Below are positions 1-4,851 of a DNA stretch of 7,744 nt, in pieces (the stretch's first letter is position 1; the number at the start of each line of letters is the position of its first letter). Under the pieces are notes generated by a model, which did not search any database, was not told where the DNA came from, and worked only from the letters and a program-made list of their open reading frames with translations. A program made the translations under genes and the position numbers. The DNA comes from an uncultured Erysipelotrichaceae bacterium (GTDB lineage: Bacteria; Bacillota_I; Bacilli_A; Erysipelotrichales; Erysipelotrichaceae): contig CADBMY010000241.1 of assembly GCA_902795905.1 (NCBI GenBank), positions 1 to 7,744 of the forward strand. Direction: 5' to 3'.

Positions 1-13
1 CTTTTTCTATGTC

Positions 14-1405
14 TCAGTGTGTGTAGCTTACACTCAGTGAAGGCTGATCAATGTAGTTATAGTATGTGTCCTGAGCTAACTGCAGTTTACATTTCAATTC
101 GGTAATACTCTCGATACCGGAGACATCATTCTCCTTTAGTGATCGGCTCATCAGTTCAAGATCCAGAAGAGCTGCCTTGTGCGGAGGAACTTCCATGGTA
201 TAGCATATGAAGTCAGTCATATAGCCGTTTACGGATACGGATTTGTAGTCAATATTCGCATATGCAGGCTTACCGTTATTATTGATAACCAGGAACAGCG
301 CATGTTTGTCTTCGGAATACGAGGAGGGATCGTTGGCTAATCCCTTGGAGATAACGGTAAATCCGTTCTGATCATACAGGACATCTCCGTCTGTATTGAA
401 TTCCCCGGCATAGGCAGGGCCAAGTTCAGCCGTCGTGACATTGTCGGTAATCTTGTACTCTTCATCCATCAGGGTAATATCCACGGTGTAGGAACAGTCA
501 CTGCCAAGACCGATAGCTGACGCATATTCTTCGGATATCATGTTTGACAGATCCAGCATGGTGATCGCTGTTTTGTGCGGTGCGATCGTGTCATTCGTCC
601 AGTTGGATGAACAGATCACAACGTTATCTGCAGACACACTGCCATAGCGGACGATCACTGTCTCTTCGGAAGTATTGGTCATCTCCAGCAGGATCACCGT
701 ATCCCCGCTGCTGTTGGAGACGACCGCGGCACTGTCCAGGTGTATACGAGAATTGCTGTAGGCGACATCGGTAAAGATATCGTGTACTTCGGCGTTGCCA
801 AGTGCCGCAAAACTGCCGTCCTGCAATGATTCAAGATATGTATCAGTATCAGGATCATAGCTGTCATAGGCACTGGTGGGGATAAGCAGGGCACCTGTTC
901 TGGCATAGTCATTATGGTCATCATCGGTGATCATGAAGCCGATGCCGATCTCAGCGATCTCGTTGATGCCAAGAGCCTGCAGTTCATTCAGACTGATGGA
1001 AATGGTCTTGTTGGCTTTCATCCCAGCATCTACCGATTCATTGACGTACATTTCCGAAGTCATGTACCGATTGATGGTATTACTGCTGTAGCCGATGGAT
1101 CCGGAGACGAAGTTCAGGGCTTTATCCGTGTTGTTTTCAAACTTCAGTTTCAGATCTGCCGAATAGTTGGAGAAGTTCAGTTCGGATGCCGTAATGATGA
1201 CGGAACCATCATCCCACAGTACGGTCTCTTCGATCGTTGTATCTTTTTTAAATACATTCTTCGGGACTTCGTCCGGTTTACTGCTTTCCTGCGGTGCCGG
1301 GGTATCGGTTTGTACATTCTGGCTGCCGGTATTCTGTCCGCCTGCAGATGCGCACCCTGACAGCAGAAGGGAAAGAAGAACGAAATAACATACTTTGTTT
1401 TTCAT
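14..1405 (-). CDS. Surface lipoprotein with three tandem beta-rich repeats, function unknown
   Basis: I do not recognise a named family. The 463-residue product begins with a lipoprotein signal peptide: a charged MKNK start, a hydrophobic stretch at residues 5-16 and a lipobox LSGC with the lipidated Cys at residue 18. A low-complexity linker rich in Q, T, P, S and E follows to about residue 55, as is usual for proteins tethered outside the membrane. The rest looks all-beta and falls into three similar units at about residues 62-158, 213-313 and 342-442. The ATG at 1403-1405 is chosen because GGAGG at 1410-1414 precedes it and the lipobox then falls at the right distance. Extending the frame to 1570 would run into the thioredoxin gene and bury the signal peptide. 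It is a single gene, separated from the upstream thioredoxin unit by terminators. A ligand-binding or wall-associated role is only a guess. Confidence 0.85.
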   Translation of the reverse strand: MKNKVCYFVLLSLLLSGCASAGGQNTGSQNVQTDTPAPQESSKPDEVPKNVFKKDTTIEETVLWDDGSVIITASELNFSNYSADLKLKFENNTDKALNFVSGSIGYSSNTINRYMTSEMYVNESVDAGMKANKTISISLNELQALGINEIAEIGIGFMITDDDHNDYARTGALLIPTSAYDSYDPDTDTYLESLQDGSFAALGNAEVHDIFTDVAYSNSRIHLDSAAVVSNSSGDTVILLEMTNTSEETVIVRYGSVSADNVVICSSNWTNDTIAPHKTAITMLDLSNMISEEYASAIGLGSDCSYTVDITLMDEEYKITDNVTTAELGPAYAGEFNTDGDVLYDQNGFTVISKGLANDPSSYSEDKHALFLVINNNGKPAYANIDYKSVSVNGYMTDFICYTMEVPPHKAALLDLELMSRSLKENDVSGIESITELKCKLQLAQDTYYNYIDQPSLSVSYTH

Positions 1406-1409
1406 AATG

Positions 1410-1414
1410 CCTCC
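1410..1414 (-). promoter_or_regulatory. Ribosome binding site fixing the lipoprotein start
   Basis: On the minus strand GGAGG lies 4 nt before the ATG at 1403-1405. It supports the short form of the lipoprotein, whose signal peptide is then at the N terminus. Confidence 0.7.
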
Positions 1415-1461
1415 GTGATATCGATCAGTAATGATCTCTTTCTTGTACAAACAGTACGACC

Positions 1462-1476
1462 GTTCCCTTGGGGAAC
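1462..1476. promoter_or_regulatory. Inverted repeat in the lipoprotein upstream region, possible operator
   Basis: GTTCCC and GGGAAC are perfect 6-bp arms separated by 3 nt. The repeat lies directly after a TTGACT box on the minus strand (1477-1482), which could be a -35 element. No good -10 hexamer is found at 16-18 nt from it (the best nearby is TACTGT, 20 nt away). There is no T-tract, so this is not a terminator. A repressor site in the lipoprotein promoter is the simplest reading, held loosely. Confidence 0.3.
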
Positions 1477-1491
1477 AGTCAATCCGTATAT

Positions 1492-1515
1492 AAAAAAAGC
1501 AGTCCCTGAGGACTG
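1492..1515 (-). terminator. Intrinsic terminator 2 of the thioredoxin unit
   Basis: CAGTCC and GGACTG (1500-1505 and 1510-1515) form a perfect 6-bp stem with a 4-nt loop. Read on the minus strand it is followed after one base by seven T residues (1492-1498). It is the second of two tandem hairpins after trxA and has the better T-tract. Confidence 0.8.
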
Positions 1516-1516
1516 T

Positions 1517-1538
1517 AAAGAAAAGGAGCTTTCGCTCC
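1517..1538 (-). terminator. Intrinsic terminator 1 of the thioredoxin unit
   Basis: GGAGC and GCTCC (1525-1529 and 1534-1538) close a GAAA tetraloop of the GNRA type on the minus strand, followed by TTTTCTTT (1517-1524). The hairpin starts 6 nt after the thioredoxin stop codon. The stem is only 5 bp, but the stable loop and its place right behind the gene support termination. Confidence 0.65.
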
Positions 1539-1544
1539 GTATTC

Positions 1545-1853
1545 TTATGCTTTCTGTAACATTGCCTCAAGGCCTGCTTCAGGCTGATAGCCTACAGTAC
1601 CCTGGGCTGCTTCACCGTTCTTGAAGACGATCAGTGTCGGGATGGACATGACACCGTAGCGTTCTGCGAGATCCGGTGTTTCATCAATGTTGACCTTGAT
1701 GAATGTTGTCTCGGGGTGTTTGCCGGCAAGACCTTCAACGATCGGGGCGAGCATCTTGCAGGGACCGCACCAGTCAGCGTAGAAGTCTACGAAGACCTTT
1801 TCGTTTTCCTTGATGACTGTATCAAATTCTTCTGTACTTGTAATAATTCTCAT
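1545..1853 (-). CDS. trxA: Thioredoxin
   Basis: This is a cytoplasmic thiol-disulfide carrier that reduces protein disulfides and passes electrons to peroxidases, reductases and similar partners. The 102-residue length is normal for a bacterial thioredoxin. The active site WCGPC is at residues 28-32 (Cys29 and Cys32), preceded by VDFYADW. The cis-proline loop SIPTL has Pro72, and the family's GxxP turn is present as GYQP near the C terminus. AGGAGGA at 1861-1867 lies 7 nt before the ATG. It is the last gene of the unit that starts with the reductase-like gene at 3128, 24 nt after the HxlR gene, and two terminators follow. Co-transcription with that reductase suggests the two are redox partners. 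Identification is firm; which partner reduces it in the cell is inferred. Confidence 0.97.
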   Translation of the reverse strand: MRIITSTEEFDTVIKENEKVFVDFYADWCGPCKMLAPIVEGLAGKHPETTFIKVNIDETPDLAERYGVMSIPTLIVFKNGEAAQGTVGYQPEAGLEAMLQKA

Positions 1854-1877
1854 TTTTCTATCCTCCTGTTGGTATAG

Positions 1878-2228
1878 TTATGCATTTTCATTTTCAGGGC
1901 AGTTGAAGTTTTCTTCTACCCACTCGGCAATGCCGGCCAGCACAGGGATTGCTGATTCTCCGCGTTCGGTGAGACGGTAGTCAACACGGGGAGGCTGTTC
2001 GTTGTAGGAGTGACGCTCGATGATCCCGTATCCGATCAGTTCCTTAAGCGTTGAATTCAGTACTGTGTCTGTGATGTTGATCAGTTCGCGTTTGAGCTCA
2101 TTGAATCTGAGTGGCTGTTTTTCGTTGAGAACACTGATAATACGTGTTTTCCACTTACCGCCGAATACATCCATGCCGTATTCAAGCGGGCTGCGAATAT
2201 CTTTTTCCATCTTAGGCTGGTATGCCAT
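1878..2228 (-). CDS. HxlR-family winged-helix transcriptional regulator
   Basis: The 116-residue protein matches the HxlR family throughout: SPLEYGMDVFGGKWKTRII at about residues 13-31 is the typical entry helix, LRFNELKRELINITDTVLNSTLKEL (about 40-64) is the recognition region, and HSYNEQPPRVDYRLTERG (about 73-90) is the wing with the invariant P-x-V-x-Y-x-L-T motif. Family members bind DNA as dimers and often respond to reactive or electrophilic molecules. This one has a single cysteine, Cys110 near the C terminus, and none in the N-terminal position used by some redox-sensing relatives. The gene lies between the reductase-like and thioredoxin genes, 33 nt and 24 nt from them, so it is probably co-transcribed. 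Control of its own operon is likely but inferred. The ATG at 2226-2228 is preferred over the in-frame GTG at 2235-2237, which is part of the ribosome binding site. Confidence 0.93.
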   Translation of the reverse strand: MAYQPKMEKDIRSPLEYGMDVFGGKWKTRIISVLNEKQPLRFNELKRELINITDTVLNSTLKELIGYGIIERHSYNEQPPRVDYRLTERGESAIPVLAGIAEWVEENFNCPENENA

Positions 2229-2232
2229 CAAA

Positions 2233-2240
2233 ATCACCTC
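2233..2240 (-). promoter_or_regulatory. Ribosome binding site deciding the HxlR start
   Basis: GAGGTGAT on the minus strand is an extended match to the 16S rRNA tail and lies 4 nt before ATG 2226-2228. The in-frame GTG at 2235-2237 lies inside this element, so it is unlikely to be the initiation codon. Confidence 0.75.
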
Positions 2241-2261
2241 GCTTACTACTTTACATATGGG

Positions 2262-3128
2262 TTATTTTGGTAGTTTGGCGAGATAATTAACGGCTGACAA
2301 TGCCGCGATATTTCCCTGCCCGGCAGATTTGATGTACTGGTATGGTTGACCGGCGATATCTCCTGCAACGAAGAGACCTGGTAGGTTGGTAGTCATTTGC
2401 AGATCTGTTTTTACAGCGTTTCCTTCGGTTTCCAGTCCCGGCACCAGCTGTCCAGGGAACTGTGCATCCCTGAGAACAAAGACACAGTCGACAGAATATT
2501 CATTCTGATCGGTCTTCAGTGTCCTGACTTTCATGTCACCGATGATCTCAATCGGTTTTTCACGGTGGACTTCGATATTTTCGGCTTTGAACTCCGGTTC
2601 GTCTTTGTAAAGCGGGAAGTAGTATACTTTGGCGCATACTTCACTGAGGAATTCCGCCTCGGCTTCTTCATGACTGCTGCCGCCGATGACAGCTACGGTC
2701 TTGCCTTTGTACAGTGGTGCATCACAGGTTGCGCAGTAGCTTACGCCCCGGCCGAGGAAGGTATCTTCTCCCGGGTAGGGCTTGCCGGCGACGACACCGG
2801 TTGCCAGGATCACCGTGGTTGCTTCGACCATCTCACCGTTGTTTCTCTGCAGTACGAAGAAGTCTCCGTAGGCATATACAGCAGTGATCTTGTCTTCTGT
2901 GACCTCAATGCCCATCTCTTCAACATGTTTCCGGAATGCCTTGACCATATCAGCTCCGGAAATGAACGGCAGTCCGAGATAGTTTTGGATCTCATGAGCC
3001 ACGAGCATTTTGCTGCTCAGGTCCTTACTGCCGAACAGGATGATATCCTTATTTCGGATCTTGGCCGTGATCGCCGCTTCGAGACCCGCGGGACCGCTGC
3101 CTATGATCGCAATATCATATCTGCTCAT
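2262..3128 (-). CDS. Thioredoxin-reductase-like FAD protein lacking standard NADPH motifs
   Basis: The 288-residue flavoprotein has the two-domain thioredoxin reductase layout. GSGPAG (10-15) and VAGDIA (254-259) bind FAD, ILATG is at 107-111, and CATCD (132-136) holds the redox-active Cys132 and Cys135. The pyridine-nucleotide motifs are altered. Where NADPH-dependent enzymes have GxGxxA this protein has GGSSHE (149-154), and where they have HRRxxFR it has YFPLYKDEPEF (170-180). It is a little shorter than usual enzymes of about 305-320 residues. Ferredoxin-dependent flavin thioredoxin reductases, known from clostridia, have the same kind of loss, so the electron donor may be ferredoxin or another carrier. 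AGAGGTGA precedes the ATG. It is the first gene of the unit ending in thioredoxin, its probable substrate. Family is confident, donor inferred; the symbol trxB is withheld for that reason. Confidence 0.88.
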   Translation of the reverse strand: MSRYDIAIIGSGPAGLEAAITAKIRNKDIILFGSKDLSSKMLVAHEIQNYLGLPFISGADMVKAFRKHVEEMGIEVTEDKITAVYAYGDFFVLQRNNGEMVEATTVILATGVVAGKPYPGEDTFLGRGVSYCATCDAPLYKGKTVAVIGGSSHEEAEAEFLSEVCAKVYYFPLYKDEPEFKAENIEVHREKPIEIIGDMKVRTLKTDQNEYSVDCVFVLRDAQFPGQLVPGLETEGNAVKTDLQMTTNLPGLFVAGDIAGQPYQYIKSAGQGNIAALSAVNYLAKLPK

Positions 3129-3156
3129 AGTTCACCTCTTTCTGTCTTTCATTTCC

Positions 3157-3165
3157 ATTATACCA
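3157..3165 (-). promoter_or_regulatory. Extended -10 promoter of the reductase-hxlR-trxA unit
   Basis: The minus strand reads TGGTATAAT, a perfect TGn-extended -10 element. No good -35 hexamer lies 16-18 nt upstream, which extended -10 promoters can tolerate. The predicted start is near 3150, giving a leader of about 22 nt that carries the AGAGGTGA ribosome binding site. The element lies within an imperfect dyad (CAT...ATG), but no clear regulator site can be assigned. Confidence 0.65.
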
Positions 3166-3260
3166 TGATAAGAATCACTGAACTATATTTGACAAAACTT
3201 TTTTATGCCAAAGCATCATTTTTATACCGAGTTCATGGTTTTGTTTACTGATAAAATTTG

Positions 3261-3266
3261 TATAAT
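3261..3266 (+). promoter_or_regulatory. Candidate -10 of the fructokinase promoter
   Basis: A perfect TATAAT lies 21 nt before the ATG at 3288. The predicted start near 3273 leaves a leader of about 15 nt that still contains the ribosome binding site. TG occurs directly before the hexamer instead of one base further out, and no clear -35 box is present at 16-18 nt, so the assignment rests mainly on the hexamer and its position. Confidence 0.5.
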
Positions 3267-3273
3267 GGTGATG

Positions 3274-3280
3274 AAGAGGA
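3274..3280 (+). promoter_or_regulatory. Ribosome binding site deciding the fructokinase start
   Basis: AAGAGGA lies 7 nt before ATG 3288 but only 1 nt before the in-frame ATG 3282, so the second ATG (protein start MKRYDV) is favoured. The in-frame TTG at 3258 would overlap the -10 element. Confidence 0.65.
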
Positions 3281-3287
3281 CATGGAC

Positions 3288-4244
3288 ATGAAAAGATATG
3301 ATGTAATTGCTTTGGGTGAGCTTCTAATCGATTTTGTGCAGAATGGTTATGATAACGGCAATCCTGTTTTTTCGGCAAATCCGGGCGGTGCACCCTGCAA
3401 TGTACTGGCTATGCTGAACAAGCTGGGATACAGGACGGCATTCATCGGTAAGGTTGGTGAAGACATCTTCGGCAGACAGCTGCGCGGAGTTCTGAACAGT
3501 ATCGGTATTGATACGACAGGTCTTGCGGTTGATCCCAAGATCCATACAACACTGGCATTTGTTGAGAAGAAACCGGACGGAGACAGAGATTTCTCGTTCT
3601 ACCGTGAACCCGGTGCGGATATGATGCTCAGGGAAGATGAGGTCAGTGAGGAACTGATCAAGGATACCAGGATCTTCCACTTCGGGACATTGTCACTGAC
3701 ACACGAGGAGAACAGTAAGGCAACCAAGAAGGCTGTCAGAACAGCGACAGAGTACGGCGTAACGATCAGTTTTGATCCGAATCTCAGAGAGCCTCTGTGG
3801 AACTCTCTGCAGGATGCCTGGAAGGCATTTGATTACGGTCTCAGACACTGTGATATTCTGAAGATCTCCGATAATGAGATCCTCTGGTTTACCGGTAAGG
3901 AAGACTATGATGAAGCTCTGGCATATCTCAGAGATCACTATGGTATCAAGCTGATCCTGCTTACACTGGGTAAAGAGGGAAGCCGTGCCGTATGCGGTAA
4001 TTATGATGTAACGGTACCCGGTTTTGTCCAGGCAAATACCGTGGATACGACAGGTGCAGGTGATACCTTCATGGGCAGTTCCCTGAGTTATCTGCTTGAA
4101 CATGATCTGAATACCCTGACAGAAGAAGATCTGAAGGAAATGCTTACGTTTGCGAATGCGGCTGCTTCGATCGTCACAACGAGAAAAGGTGCTCTGCTGT
4201 CCATGCCGGAAAGAGCTGAAGTAGAAGCACTGATCAAAGGCTGA
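3288..4244 (+). CDS. Fructokinase, PfkB/ribokinase family
   Basis: This sugar kinase most likely phosphorylates fructose to fructose 6-phosphate with ATP in the cytoplasm, feeding glycolysis. Its 318 residues are the usual length. The PfkB signatures are present: GGAPCNVLAMLNKLG at 33-47 and DTTGAGD at 253-259, the latter forming the anion hole with catalytic base Asp259. Between them, SFDPNLREPLW (161-171) and ISDNEILWFTG (193-203) are typical of bacterial fructokinases, with Asn196 and Glu197 expected to help coordinate magnesium. No transporter or sucrose gene is visible next to it, and it is bounded by its own promoter and a terminator, so it appears to be monocistronic. Substrate is inferred from motif similarity; a related sugar such as 2-keto-3-deoxygluconate is less likely but possible. 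Confidence 0.9.
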   Translation: MKRYDVIALGELLIDFVQNGYDNGNPVFSANPGGAPCNVLAMLNKLGYRTAFIGKVGEDIFGRQLRGVLNSIGIDTTGLAVDPKIHTTLAFVEKKPDGDRDFSFYREPGADMMLREDEVSEELIKDTRIFHFGTLSLTHEENSKATKKAVRTATEYGVTISFDPNLREPLWNSLQDAWKAFDYGLRHCDILKISDNEILWFTGKEDYDEALAYLRDHYGIKLILLTLGKEGSRAVCGNYDVTVPGFVQANTVDTTGAGDTFMGSSLSYLLEHDLNTLTEEDLKEMLTFANAAASIVTTRKGALLSMPERAEVEALIKG

Positions 4245-4266
4245 CATAGCATACACAGAAGAAGAT

Positions 4267-4297
4267 GAGCCCGGTATATGCCGGGCTTTGTCGTGTT
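4267..4297 (+). terminator. Terminator after fructokinase
   Basis: AGCCCGG (4268-4274) pairs with CCGGGCT (4281-4287), a 7-bp GC-rich stem with a 6-nt loop. The following tract TTTGTCGTGTT is T-rich but interrupted, so termination may be partial and some transcripts could continue into the Nudix gene. Confidence 0.7.
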
Positions 4298-4302
4298 AGA
4301 AT
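4294..4302 (+). promoter_or_regulatory. Extended -10 promoter directly before the Nudix gene
   Basis: TGTTAGAAT is a TGn-extended -10 with 5 of 6 matches to TATAAT. No convincing -35 lies upstream, where the fructokinase terminator sits. The distance to ATG 4309 is 6 nt, so the predicted start falls at or within a base or two of the initiation codon, implying a leaderless or nearly leaderless mRNA. Confidence 0.5.
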
Positions 4303-4308
4303 GGACAT

Positions 4309-4851
4309 ATGAGCAAACTTGAAGAAAAACAGATAAGCAGTGAATATAAATACTGCGGAAAAGTCATCAATGTAAGAGTAGATCAGGCCCGGATCCCCAA
4401 CGGGAATATGACTCTGCGGGAAGTGGTTGAACATCCCGGCGGAGTTGCGATTGCCCTCGAGGATGAGGAGGGAAAGTTCTTTCTGGTTACACAGTGGCGG
4501 TACGCACAGGAGAAGGAAGTGCTGGAGTTCCCTGCCGGCAAGCGTGAGCCCGGAGAAGATCCTCTGACAACAGCGAAACGGGAGATTGCCGAAGAGACCG
4601 GGTATACCGCAAAGGACTTTGTATATCTCGGAGAGATGATCCCTACCGGGGCATACGATTCGGAAGTGATCCACATGTATTACGCAAAGACAGACAGCTA
4701 TGTCGGCGAACACTTCGATGATGATGAGAATCTGGTGCCGGAGAAAATGACACTGGCAGAGATCGTAAAGAAGATCATGGACGGAGAGATCACCGACGGC
4801 AAGACAATGGTCATGGCATTAAAGATACAGGAGATGAAGAGAAATGGCTGA
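4309..4851 (+). CDS. Nudix hydrolase, ADP-ribose pyrophosphatase-like
   Basis: The 180-residue protein carries a complete Nudix box at 77-99, G(x5)E(x7)REIAEETGY, with Glu92, Glu95 and Glu96 as the expected metal ligands. Length, N-terminal EEKQISSEYKYCGKVINVRVD and the segment PGGVAIAL...VTQWRYA are typical of ADP-ribose pyrophosphatases, which split ADP-ribose into AMP and ribose 5-phosphate. After the box, where ADP-ribose enzymes usually show S/T-P-G-[YF], this protein has PTGAYDSE, so the diagnostic proline is not in its usual place and substrate choice is less certain. No Shine-Dalgarno sequence precedes ATG 4309, yet the family N terminus begins there. The stop codon overlaps the start of the peptidase gene by 8 nt, which implies translational coupling. 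Confidence 0.9.
   Translation: MSKLEEKQISSEYKYCGKVINVRVDQARIPNGNMTLREVVEHPGGVAIALEDEEGKFFLVTQWRYAQEKEVLEFPAGKREPGEDPLTTAKREIAEETGYTAKDFVYLGEMIPTGAYDSEVIHMYYAKTDSYVGEHFDDDENLVPEKMTLAEIVKKIMDGEITDGKTMVMALKIQEMKRNG

Noticed and set aside
1406..1570. Longer lipoprotein with 55 extra N-terminal residues
   Set aside because: It would overlap the thioredoxin gene and its terminators, and would place a charged, cysteine-containing stretch before an otherwise perfect signal peptide and lipobox.
3189..3194. Perfect TTGACA box as the fructokinase -35
   Set aside because: No acceptable -10 lies 16-18 nt downstream; the best candidate, CATCAT, is 19 nt away. TATAAT at 3261 is far out of range. It may still be a weak extra promoter, but I would not annotate it.
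3205..3216. ATGC-CAAA-GCAT hairpin in the divergent region
   Set aside because: The 4-bp stem is too short to call a terminator or operator and nothing else supports it.
2397..3251. Plus-strand open frame of 284 codons opposite the reductase gene
   Set aside because: It is antisense to a well-supported gene, has no binding site or recognisable domain, and its composition fits a mirror of the coding strand.
3258..3287. TTG start for the fructokinase
   Set aside because: It overlaps the TATAAT element and has no ribosome binding site; the added residues are not part of the family N terminus.
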